This document shows, piece by piece, positions 17,134 to 25,220 of a stretch of DNA of 36,230 bases. Made by a program: the position numbers and the translations under genes. The notes beneath the pieces are model-generated. The model saw only the letters and a list, made by a program, of their open reading frames with translations, made no database searches and was not told where the DNA came from. Source of the DNA: Belliella aquatica (GTDB taxonomy: Bacteria; Bacteroidota; Bacteroidia; Cytophagales; Cyclobacteriaceae); NCBI RefSeq assembly GCF_014637795.1, contig NZ_BMFD01000013.1:1-36230 (forward strand), written 5' to 3'. Within the stretch, counting starts at the first letter, position 1, and every line of letters begins with the position of its first letter.

Positions 17134-17775
17134 TTAAGATCCAATTAATAATAGCAATATTATTGCTGGTGGAATACTTATTAATACATGGAAAATAAAT
17201 TTAGTTTTGAAATAATATTTTAACTTTATTATCCTTACACTTTTCCAATTGAGCTGGTGATATTTTGCTTTATTAGCTTTAAATTTTTCGTGATCAATAG
17301 AGTCATGATTTTCATGTCTTTGAAGAATTTGTTCATAATCTTCTTAGATTTTCTCAGCAAAGATTCGTTTATTTTCTAAAGTTAAGTTTTCATTTAGTGT
17401 CTTGAAAATCCTTAGGCTATTATATAATTTTGATAACTCAAGAGCACATTTATGAAATTCATTAGCTTTTTTATTATAATCTTTCGAATTTTCTGTTTGT
17501 GTAAAAACGAGTAATAAAATAGATAAACATGTGGTAGAATACGCAAGTGTATTAGTGCTGATGAAGGTTGAGTTATAGACATTGTAAACAGATAGTAAAC
17601 CTAACGCAATTAAATAAACAGAAAACAAACTTGTACACAAGTTTGATAGTTGAGATATCTTGAGGAGTCTTTGGCTAGCATGAAATCTAGCACCTTTTGT
17701 AGACCAAATCTTGTAGTTTAGTTCTTCTAAATAAGTTTTATCTAGGTAGTCTAGATATGATTTAGTTTTTTCCAT
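17134..17775 (-). pseudogene. SLATT-domain membrane protein split by an in-frame TAA
   Basis: The first 143 codons encode a SLATT-like protein (two-TM effector family, resembling SLATT_5). A KGARFHASQRLLK lead-in comes first, then TM1 at about 45-64 and TM2 at about 75-92. The helix FTQTENSKDYNKKANEFHKCA follows. A TAA at 17344-17346 ends the frame at ...FAEKI. The same frame then continues for 69 sense codons to a TAA at 17134. That extension reads EDYEQILQRHENHDSIDHEKF and ends in a hydrophobic segment, which looks like the family's C-terminal part. One nonsense change therefore seems to have cut a protein of about 213 residues. No in-frame ATG restarts it. Truncated product, readthrough or sequencing error remain possible. 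Confidence 0.72.
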
Positions 17776-17842
17776 AGTGAATTTTGCAATGACCTAGTAA
17801 TGAAAAAAATATTAATCAAACCTACCCATTCCACTCCACTAA

Positions 17843-17868
17843 AAAAATACCAACTATAGGGTATTTTT
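17843..17868 (-). terminator. AT-rich hairpin upstream of the SLATT gene
   Basis: The arms AAAAATACC (17843-17851) and GGTATTTTT (17860-17868) pair over 9 bases around an 8-base loop. It is the second of two hairpins between the XRE stop and the SLATT start. It could act as a back-up terminator, or as a structured element near the SLATT promoter. Confidence 0.45.
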
Positions 17869-17876
17869 ATAATATT

Positions 17877-17898
17877 AAAGCCTCCTTTAAGAGGCTTT
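17877..17898 (-). terminator. Terminator after the XRE regulator gene
   Basis: The arms AAAGCCTC (17877-17884) and GAGGCTTT (17891-17898) pair perfectly around a 6-base loop, with T-rich sequence on both sides. It lies 36 bases after the stop of the minus-strand XRE gene, so it should end that transcript. The symmetric T-runs would let it work in both directions. Confidence 0.7.
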
Positions 17899-17933
17899 TA
17901 ATAATTTGAAGTCGATAATTAACAACTCATTAA

Positions 17934-18338
17934 TCATTTATTCTCTAAAATCTTTTTGATAGCTTCATTCATCTGCATCATCGTCTCCATCATCTTCATC
18001 ATTACCTCAGTCTGATTTTTATCAGCGTAATTAGCTTTTACATTTCCTGAAATAGAAAATGGTGAATTAGTCAAATGCTCAATAATATGACCTGGTTGTG
18101 AGGATATTATTTGAAGCGGATCCACATTTAAGAACTCGGCAACACTCTGAATCATGTCAATTGTGATTTTGCTTTCTCCTCTTTCATATTTTGTATAGGC
18201 GGCTTCTTTCAGGCCTAAATAGTCAGCTACTTCTATAGCTTTCTTATCCCGTAATTTACGGAACATTGAAAAATTTCTTCCTATACTTTTATTTTCAAGG
18301 ACAGTAAATCCAGAATCTTCATTTTCTTTCATGATCAT
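17934..18338 (-). CDS. XRE-family transcriptional regulator
   Basis: The 134-residue protein carries an XRE helix-turn-helix at about 19-75. FSMFRKLRDKKAIEVADYLGLKEAAYTKYERGESKIT is the recognition part (written in pieces here: helix 2 VADYLGLKEAAYTKYE). A C-terminal tail is rich in methionine and forms a short amphipathic helix (VMMKMMETMMQMNEAIKKIL), probably for dimerisation. The frame opens with TTG at 18350; I prefer the ATG at 18338, with a further ATG at 18332. A perfect palindrome about 90 bases upstream is a likely autoregulatory operator. It may control the SLATT and Shedu genes downstream, though a terminator intervenes. Confidence 0.85.
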   Translation of the reverse strand: MIMKENEDSGFTVLENKSIGRNFSMFRKLRDKKAIEVADYLGLKEAAYTKYERGESKITIDMIQSVAEFLNVDPLQIISSQPGHIIEHLTNSPFSISGNVKANYADKNQTEVMMKMMETMMQMNEAIKKILENK

Positions 18339-18425
18339 TGCGTTATTCAAACTAATTTAATTAATATTTTGATATTATGAAACTAAAAAGATGTCATAAT
18401 TAACCTTTTAACAAAATGCTTTTAA

Positions 18426-18466
18426 AAAGTAGTTTTAAACTACTTTAAGCAACTTCTAAACTACTT
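18426..18466 (-). promoter_or_regulatory. Palindromic candidate operator of the XRE gene
   Basis: A perfect 21-base palindrome at 18426-18446 has arms AAAGTAGTTT and AAACTACTTT around one central base. A further AAACTACTT half-site lies at 18458-18466, with a related AACTTCT between them. The sites lie 88-128 bases upstream of the XRE start codon. A two-fold symmetric site beside an XRE gene fits dimer binding and autoregulation, with the extra half-site allowing cooperative binding. Confidence 0.6.
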
Positions 18467-18993
18467 CAATTAATCTTTTTTTCAAATAAAAGTTCTTAAA
18501 ATTGTGTATGATATTAGTTGAAATACATACCGGAAAAGGAAGATATTATATGAGCATCAGCAGTTTACTGTTGTTCATTTATACTTGCCTATTGAGAAGT
18601 ATTTACCAATTTCATTCTAGTAGCAAATTTTCAATTGGAGCTTTGAACATTAAATTTATTTCTAGAATGGTTTCTCTACAAGAAATCCAGCGCAATATTA
18701 TCAAGTCTCCAGTTTGAAATGCTTACCGATGAATAGCTGTAGCTGATAGGTTCTTTATTGATGTCCTTGAAGTTTCTCAGCCTCTTCATCCTCTTTTTCC
18801 CAAGAGCCATCTACTCAGATACGCTTTTCCAAAATACATACGTTATGGATGCGCTCGCCAATCTTCCTATCATATCGATTTTGCAGAAGCACAGATAGGC
18901 AAGATCCCAAAATCAATCTTCTTAACCCAAGTCTAACAGAGGATTTTCCCCTGAATGGAATTGTCTTGTCTATGATTTTCAAATGCTTGAATT

Positions 18994-19028
18994 GTACAAT
19001 GTACAAAGTACAATGTACAAAGTACCAA
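18994..19028. repeat. GTACNAA heptamer tract 1 (five units)
   Basis: Five consecutive 7-base units: GTACAAT, GTACAAA, GTACAAT, GTACAAA, GTACCAA, with no spacing. The sequence around it is non-coding. Confidence 0.85.
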
Positions 19029-19604
19029 GATGCGGCGGCTTCACCAATCTGGTTTTAGTCACTTCAATTCCTTTCGGATTTTCTTTAGACTTCAAACATT
19101 AATTGTATGAAAGCACAAAAAACATGCTTCCTGGGATTGCTGTGTCTTTTAATAAGATATAAGACATAAGATTCAAGACGCAAGACTGTAGTTCTTAATA
19201 ATCTAGTTCGAGTTCTTTTTGACGATGCCTGTCTTGCTCCCGATTCCTATCGGGGTGCGGGAAGAAATCTCATCTAGTCAAAAATAGGAGAGGAGTTCTA
19301 AAGAATCCAGAGAATGTAACTAAGACGAGATATCTCCCCGAAATACTTCGGGGCAAGCTCCTCTGCCTCCCTCAATCGTGAGGCAAGGTCGATATGACGG
19401 GCCACAAGACACCATCTCAATTAACCAATTCAACCAATAACCCAATTAACCAAAAAAAGAAAGGTTGCCTCACCTCAACGCCCCAGCCAGTGGAATCTAT
19501 GTCTAACCTAAAAACAAGTGATGCTAAACTGGTTTGCAGCGTACCACATACCTGCCCATTGTGCTGGGGCTTCTTTAGAGGCAAGAGGCGAGAGGAAAGA
19601 AACA

Positions 19605-19741
19605 AGAGGGTAAAATGTACGAAGTACAAAGTACTAAGTACCAAGACCTCTACTCAATTAACCACTTGTCCACCGCGGCGGAATTCAACTGATAACCAAT
19701 TAACTACACTGATATGACGACTCAAGTATGCCATCTCAACC
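19605..19741. repeat. Spacer duplication, copy 1 (with heptamer tract 2)
   Basis: This 137-base segment is repeated at 20051-20206. It starts with AGAGGGTAAAAT and four heptamers (GTACGAA, GTACAAA, GTACTAA, GTACCAA; 19617-19644). It continues through CTCAATTAACCACTTGTCC and GATAACCAATTAACT to CCATCTCAACC. It carries only a 14-base collapsed form (TCCACCGCGGCGGA) of the 33-base element found in copy 2. That 19-base difference accounts for the whole length difference. Confidence 0.85.
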
Positions 19742-20050
19742 ATAAACCTAACATTTAACATTTAACGATTAACAATTCAACCTATTCCACTAATAACTAA
19801 AACCATGAAACTAACCCGCCCCCCCAATCTAAAACCTGCCTACCGCTAGGTAGGTCTAAAATCACCAATCCCTCGGGCCTCCCCGTCCACCTTTTCTCAT
19901 AATTAGGTTAAACGATAAATAGTAATCCAAATAGCAGCTCGGAAACACACAAGGTGACGACACTATTGGACGGCGGAGTGGGGGAGTAGGCTCCCCTGGC
20001 CGGCGATGATTCCTGAAAACCGTAGTGCCGGCCACCTTTATTTAGATGTG

Positions 20051-20206
20051 AGAGGGTAAAATGTACGAAGTACAAAGTACTAAGTACCAAGACCTTTACT
20101 CAATTAACCACTTGTCCGCCGCGTCTGTGCGCCTATGGTGTAGCGGAATTCAACTGATAACCAATTAACTAAACCGATTTGACGACTAAAAGACGCCATC
20201 TCAACC
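20051..20206. repeat. Spacer duplication, copy 2 (with heptamer tract 3)
   Basis: A 156-base partner of 19605-19741 with the same four heptamers at 20063-20090. Here the REP-like element is full length (33 bases, 20115-20147). Identity to copy 1 is high at the start and falls toward the end. Confidence 0.85.
20115..20147 (+). repeat. REP-like 33-base element, forward copy
   Basis: Bounded by TCCGC and GCGGA inverted ends. Its interior matches the reverse complement of 20379-20411 at 29 of 33 positions by my count, and all four differences are transitions. It is GC-rich, unlike its AT-rich surroundings. Confidence 0.75.
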
Positions 20207-20270
20207 ACTAACCCAACCTTTCGCATTTAACCTTTTCTCTTTTCCGTCAATCAACTCAATAAACTAAACC

Positions 20271-20420
20271 ATGCAACTAGATAAACCGCCGGAACCTGAA
20301 ATTAATCCTGCACCGCTGATCAACATTGTGATCATTGTGGGTGATGAAACTAATACCAATCATCAAATCAACTACTTGTCCGCTACGCCACAAGCGCACA
20401 GGCGCGGCGGAATAACCTAA
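20271..20420 (+). CDS. Possible small ORF before the TlpA gene
   Basis: A 49-codon frame with ATG start and TAA stop, 13 bases before the tlpA-like gene. The first 30 residues are Pro/Ile/Asn-rich (MQLDKPPEPEINPAPL). The last 15 are encoded by the inverted REP-like element, so at least that part is not ancestral protein. A similar ATG-AACTA start occurs at 19804 but stops after 14 codons. It could be a leader peptide or chance; I lean to chance. Confidence 0.2.
   Translation: MQLDKPPEPEINPAPLINIVIIVGDETNTNHQINYLSATPQAHRRGGIT
20379..20411 (-). repeat. REP-like 33-base element, inverted copy
   Basis: The same element as 20115-20147 but in the opposite orientation, while the flank ACTTG before it and the AT after it keep the same orientation as in the forward copy. 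It ends 22 bases before the tlpA-like start codon, so its hairpin potential could affect translation of that operon. Confidence 0.75.
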
Positions 20421-20433
20421 TCAACTCCAAATT

Positions 20434-22005
20434 ATGAAGATTAAACGATACCTATTATTGATTTTGGTCTTTCTGAATCTTAGTATTTCAGGATATGGCC
20501 AAGACGAGAAGAATGCCCATCTCTATGGAGAGTTGTATGCCTTGGAAGATAGGCAGCATATCCGAGTCAAGATGTGGAGTGATCCATTTGACTTTGCTCA
20601 AAAAAGAGCTGCTTCCATAGATACGCTGATCACTGTCAAGCAAACATCCCTACTTCAGGGCGCAATCAACCAAAGAACCAAGGATTTTGCACTGGAAGTT
20701 GACCAAGCCAATCTCCCTGCATGGATAAGCTTTGAAGATGAAGCGGGAATAAAGCGTTACGGACCTTATTTGCTCAGCAAGGGAGACAGCATCAAGATAA
20801 AAATTGATCAGGTGGAATCCACTGTATTGTTTGGAGGTCCTTCAAGATATGCTTTTGAGATGATGCATAATTTAAGTCAATTGGTGGACAGAGCCACTTT
20901 TGACCAGCCAAGTTATCTCGTCTACTCTTCCAGTAATGCCTTTGATCAAGCTTCCGCCACAAAAGTACAGGACAACAATGGGCAGTTTAGAAGGAAAGTG
21001 CTTCCTGTAGTGTCTAGGGTAGATCGCTTTGCCAAAATGAAGTCAGATTTATCAGTTTTGGAGGATGAGGATTTCTGGACACAGGTAGCATTTTACAAAG
21101 AGCGCACTCCCGCATTTGTGGCAGATGCGGTGATGACTGAAATTATCTCCAATCTGTATATTAAAGTTTTCTATGGCTTCTATGGCTATTACTACAGAGA
21201 TTTAGAAGAACGGGAACCTGCCCTAAAACCTCAATTTGAAGCTTTTTTTAAAGTTAAAGAATCTGAAATAGATTCATATGTAAGTGATTTTGATCCAAGT
21301 TTTTCTCCTACTTATCTCAAGATGCAGGAGTACAGGATGCTGGCCAAATCTATGATTTCAGGAAAATCAGTTTTCGAAGAATCTGGTCTAGAGGAGAAAG
21401 CTGCACTTAGAGAAGCCATCCTGACAGGGCATTATTTGGAGAGAAAAAACATTTTAAAATTTGGAATTAAGGATTTTGGGACATTTCTCCAAGAGGTAGA
21501 AAGACCCAAATTCAAGAAGCTCTTGGAGCCTTGGTATGCGGCCAGTTTACCCGGAATTCAAGTTCCTGAATATCCATTTTTAAATGAAGCTGGGGAAGAA
21601 GTCAGCTTGAGAGATTTTGAAGGGAAGATCGTCTTATTGAATATATGGATGACAGGCTGTTCGGCCTGCAAATTTTTCAATGAAGATCACTTCATCCGAT
21701 TGAAAGAGCGGTATGGAGAGGACAAAGAGGTGGTGCTTTTAGCTTTAAGCTTAGACAGAAATGAAAAAATATGGAAACGATCCAGGGAAATGGGGACCTA
21801 TGCGCCCGATGATACTATGCATCTATGGACAGGATTGTCTACAAATCCCACCGCACATCCTTACCTGAGTTATTTCAATATCAGCTCAGCGCCACAGTTG
21901 CAACTGATAGACCAAGCAGGAAAGCTTACAGGTCTGGGAATCGCTGATAAGACCTACGAGGGCATATCGGCTGAAATAGAGAAATTAAAATCAAGTAACC
22001 CATAA
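20434..22005 (+). CDS. TlpA-like thioredoxin with large N-terminal domain
   Basis: This is an exported thiol-disulfide protein, probably in the periplasm. The 523-residue protein has a cleavable signal (MKIKRYLLLILVFLNLSISGYGQ). About 360 residues of unassigned sequence follow, starting with a beta-rich part (residues 30-135) and continuing with a mainly helical part. The C-terminal AhpC/TlpA thioredoxin domain begins near 385 (FEGKIVLLNIWMTGCSACKFF) with the redox pair C409-x-x-C412. It lacks the usual WAxWC form but keeps CxxC. It is the first gene of an operon with susC (10 bases) and susD (19 bases). That suggests it reduces or isomerises a substrate handled by the transporter. Confidence 0.85.
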   Translation: MKIKRYLLLILVFLNLSISGYGQDEKNAHLYGELYALEDRQHIRVKMWSDPFDFAQKRAASIDTLITVKQTSLLQGAINQRTKDFALEVDQANLPAWISFEDEAGIKRYGPYLLSKGDSIKIKIDQVESTVLFGGPSRYAFEMMHNLSQLVDRATFDQPSYLVYSSSNAFDQASATKVQDNNGQFRRKVLPVVSRVDRFAKMKSDLSVLEDEDFWTQVAFYKERTPAFVADAVMTEIISNLYIKVFYGFYGYYYRDLEEREPALKPQFEAFFKVKESEIDSYVSDFDPSFSPTYLKMQEYRMLAKSMISGKSVFEESGLEEKAALREAILTGHYLERKNILKFGIKDFGTFLQEVERPKFKKLLEPWYAASLPGIQVPEYPFLNEAGEEVSLRDFEGKIVLLNIWMTGCSACKFFNEDHFIRLKERYGEDKEVVLLALSLDRNEKIWKRSREMGTYAPDDTMHLWTGLSTNPTAHPYLSYFNISSAPQLQLIDQAGKLTGLGIADKTYEGISAEIEKLKSSNP

Positions 22006-22015
22006 TCCCAAAACA

Positions 22016-25000
22016 ATGATGAAAAGAATTTTACCGATTGTATTGATGTGGCTGATTGCTATGAATGGCATCGCCCAAGATGTTACTTACCGGCTAGAAG
22101 GGAAGGTAAGCGAAAGAAGTTCGGGGGCTTCACTTCCCGGAGCGCTTGTATCCGTTGGCGATCTGAGTAAAAGTACCATATCAGATGAAAATGGAGCATT
22201 TTCTATGAGGCTGCCCCGAGGAAAGTATACCCTTACTGTGTCCTACCTTGGGTTTTCGAAGTATGAACAGGAAGTAGAAATCCTTGAAGACACCTCACTC
22301 AATATCGTTTTACAAGAAGATGGGATGGACTTATCAGAGGTGGAAGTTATGGCCACCGGTTATCAGGAGATTCCGCGAGAAAGAGCCACAGGCTCTTTTG
22401 TTCAGGTTGATAATGAATTGGTTAACAGGAGGATCTCCACCAATATTCTGGACAGGCTGGAAGATGTGACTCCCGGTTTGGTGTTTAATAGGGCAGGTCC
22501 CGGTGGAGATCCCATCAGTATCAGGGGTAGAAACACGCTGTTTGCCAACACCCAGCCTTTGATCATCATAGACAACTTTCCTTATGATGGTCCTTTAGAA
22601 AATATCAATCCTAATGATGTCGAAACGATCACCGTTTTGAGGGATGCTGCTGCTGCTTCTATTTGGGGAGCAAGGGCAGGAAATGGTGTGATTGTCATCA
22701 CTACCAAGAAAGCAGCACAAGGAGCTTTTCGATTGACTATCAACAGCAATGTTAATATCATCGATCAACCTGATTTATTCTATGAGCCTGTGCTGTCTAT
22801 TGGTGATTACATAGATGTAGAACAGATGCTTTTTGGTAGAAACTTCTACAATGCCTCCATCAATAATATCAATAGACCAGCGCTATCTCCAGGAGTAGAA
22901 GCGATGCTGCAAGCAAGAAATGGACAGATTTCACAAGAAGAATTGGAAAGGCAGCTGGCTGAATTCAGAACAAGAGATACCAGGACAGAATTGATGCAAC
23001 ATTTCTATAGACCTGCCATCAATCAACAGCACAATATCAATTTGTCTGGAGGTACACAAAGATACAATTACGCCCTATCGATAGGTATGGATAAAAACCT
23101 TGATCAAGTTGTCGGAAATGACAATGCTAGGTATACACTCAGCTCCAAGCATAATTGGAAACTTCTTAATGATAAGTTGGAGGTAGGAGCAGGGATCTAT
23201 TTAGTTAGGAGAGATCGAAATACAAGGACAGAAGTTCCTAGGGATTTGTTCCCTTATGAAAGGTTTAAGGATAGTAATGGAAATGCACTGCCTGTTGTAT
23301 TTGGATATAATCGAAGATTTATTGACGCCAATGCAGAAAAGGGGTTATTGGACTGGAATTATTATCCAACTGAGGAGATAGGGGCAAGGAATTCTTCAAA
23401 TATTGAAAATGACCTGAGACTGAATCTGAATCTTGGATATGAAATAGCGAATGGTTTAAAAGCCTCTGTTTTCTATCAATATTGGACTAATACCGAACAA
23501 TCAGAAAATTTACAAACACCAGACTTATACAGCACGCGTGACATCATCAATAGGTTTACACAGGTACAGCAAGGCGGTGCTTTGAGTTTCCCAATACCTC
23601 GAAATAGCACTTTGAGTGTCCAAAACCAAAACGCTTTCAGCCATAGTTTAAGAGGTCAACTTGCTTACAAAAAAGAACTCGGGCAAAAAGGTGTTCTTGA
23701 TGCAATTGGTGGATGGGAATTAAAAGATTTCCAATCATTTGGAAGAGGATTTAGATATTATGGATATCGAGAAAATATTGGTGTCTCCCAACCTGTAGAC
23801 CTGATCAATACTTATCGCCAATTTCACAGCGGTGCACAAGCAGCAATTGTTGAGGGGGCAAGCCACAATGGAATGGTAGACAGGTTCTTATCACAGTTTG
23901 TCAATGCCGCCTACACCTATGACAACAAATACAATGTATCCTTCAGTGCCAGACGAGATGGTTCAAACCTCTTTGGCGTAGAGGCAAATCAAAGAGTTGT
24001 TCCACTTTGGTCAACAGGGATTGGATGGGTCATTTCAGAAGAAAACTTTTTCAAAAGTAATGCAATTCCTTATCTGAGGCTAAGAGCTACTTATGGAGAA
24101 AATGGAAATGTTGACAAATCGGTATCTGCACTTACAACTGCAACCTATTTTACAAATTTCTCAAATCTATTATCAAGTGGAGAGCTAGCAGCAATTATCA
24201 ATACACCGGAAAATAGACAGCTTCGATGGGAAAGAATCAAAATCTTAAACTTTGGTCTTGACTTTGAAACCAAAGACGGAAGAATAAGAGGTCAGCTAGA
24301 AGGGTATGTGAAGAATGGGATTGATTTGATTGGTGATTCTCCTTTTTCACCATCAACAGGCTTTTTCAGAGTCCGAACCAATAGTGCCAGCACGCAGACC
24401 AAAGGCCTTGATTTTGATATTCAATCTAGAAATACAGTAGGAAAACTCAAATGGACAACCAATTTCTTGATATCCCATGTCAACGAAGAAGTTACAGATT
24501 ATTTTTATGAGGGAACCCCTATTAACTACTTATCGCAAGGGGCAGGTCAGTTATCTCCCCTTGAAGGACGACCCTTGTTTGCCATTTACAGCATTCCTTG
24601 GGGTGGATTAAATCCGGATAATGGTAATCCCAGAGGTATTTTAGATGGAGAAGTAAGCGAGAATTATTTAGGGATTTTTAGATCATTGACTCCAGAGAAC
24701 CTTACTTATCACGGTCCTAGGAGACCTTCTTGGTTTGGAGCGATAAGAAATACCTTTCAATATCAAAATTTCACCTTGTCTGCAAACCTATCATTTAGAG
24801 GAGGATATTATTACAGAAGAGAGTCTGTATTGTATGCTACAGTACTGACAGGTAGGGGTGGTCATGGTGATTATGCAAAGAGATGGCAGCAACCTGGAGA
24901 TGAGGTGCAAACTCAAGTTCCGTCAATGCCCGCCTCTAATAATGTAGTCAGAGATAATATTTATAGGTACTCAGACCAGCTTGTTGAAAGGGGAGACCAC

Positions 25001-25201
25001 ATCAGGTTTCAAGATATTAGACTGGCCTATACCATAGGACAAAATCAAATGCCTAGGCTACCCTTTGCACGAGCAGAAGTCTACACTTATATCAATAACA
25101 TTGGAATATTGTGGAAGTACTCCGATGATCCCATTGATCCTGACTTCCGACAGTTGCCTCCGCAGAGAAGTATAGCATTCGGAGTAAATCTAAATTTCTG
25201 A
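22016..25201 (+). CDS. SusC/RagA-family TonB-dependent transporter
   Basis: This outer-membrane channel imports large substrates using TonB energy. The 1061-residue protein has a signal peptide and a carboxypeptidase-regulatory-like domain (about 25-105, ending NIVLQEDG). The plug follows, with the SusC signature TVLRDAAAASIWGARAGNGVIVITT near 205-230, then a long beta-barrel ending in a typical terminal strand (...FGVNLNF). A second in-frame ATG directly follows the first. It works with the SusD lid encoded next. No carbohydrate enzyme lies nearby, so a glycan substrate is not implied; the TlpA, MauE and DUF6520 neighbours suggest a peptide or thiol-bearing ligand. Confidence 0.93.
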   Translation: MMKRILPIVLMWLIAMNGIAQDVTYRLEGKVSERSSGASLPGALVSVGDLSKSTISDENGAFSMRLPRGKYTLTVSYLGFSKYEQEVEILEDTSLNIVLQEDGMDLSEVEVMATGYQEIPRERATGSFVQVDNELVNRRISTNILDRLEDVTPGLVFNRAGPGGDPISIRGRNTLFANTQPLIIIDNFPYDGPLENINPNDVETITVLRDAAAASIWGARAGNGVIVITTKKAAQGAFRLTINSNVNIIDQPDLFYEPVLSIGDYIDVEQMLFGRNFYNASINNINRPALSPGVEAMLQARNGQISQEELERQLAEFRTRDTRTELMQHFYRPAINQQHNINLSGGTQRYNYALSIGMDKNLDQVVGNDNARYTLSSKHNWKLLNDKLEVGAGIYLVRRDRNTRTEVPRDLFPYERFKDSNGNALPVVFGYNRRFIDANAEKGLLDWNYYPTEEIGARNSSNIENDLRLNLNLGYEIANGLKASVFYQYWTNTEQSENLQTPDLYSTRDIINRFTQVQQGGALSFPIPRNSTLSVQNQNAFSHSLRGQLAYKKELGQKGVLDAIGGWELKDFQSFGRGFRYYGYRENIGVSQPVDLINTYRQFHSGAQAAIVEGASHNGMVDRFLSQFVNAAYTYDNKYNVSFSARRDGSNLFGVEANQRVVPLWSTGIGWVISEENFFKSNAIPYLRLRATYGENGNVDKSVSALTTATYFTNFSNLLSSGELAAIINTPENRQLRWERIKILNFGLDFETKDGRIRGQLEGYVKNGIDLIGDSPFSPSTGFFRVRTNSASTQTKGLDFDIQSRNTVGKLKWTTNFLISHVNEEVTDYFYEGTPINYLSQGAGQLSPLEGRPLFAIYSIPWGGLNPDNGNPRGILDGEVSENYLGIFRSLTPENLTYHGPRRPSWFGAIRNTFQYQNFTLSANLSFRGGYYYRRESVLYATVLTGRGGHGDYAKRWQQPGDEVQTQVPSMPASNNVVRDNIYRYSDQLVERGDHIRFQDIRLAYTIGQNQMPRLPFARAEVYTYINNIGILWKYSDDPIDPDFRQLPPQRSIAFGVNLNF

Positions 25202-25220
25202 TCTGTAAACTTTAACGACT

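Larger units (their letters stand above)
18483..20270. other. Gene-free spacer with heptamers, hairpins and a duplication
   Basis: No frame here has support as a gene. A 71-codon frame at 18502-18717 and its neighbours show no family features. Visible structure: three GTACNAA heptamer tracts, a CCCCGAA/TTCGGGG hairpin at 19336-19353 matching those in 1-2034, and a duplicated 137/156-base segment. A motif of the form GATATGACG...CCATCTCAA occurs at 19391, 19710 and 20175. Chains of AACCAATTCAACC-like repeats lie at 19413-19452. Confidence 0.7.

Noticed and set aside
18502-18717. 71-codon + strand frame after the XRE operator
   Set aside because: No recognisable domain, no support from neighbouring frames; possibly a decayed gene but not demonstrable.
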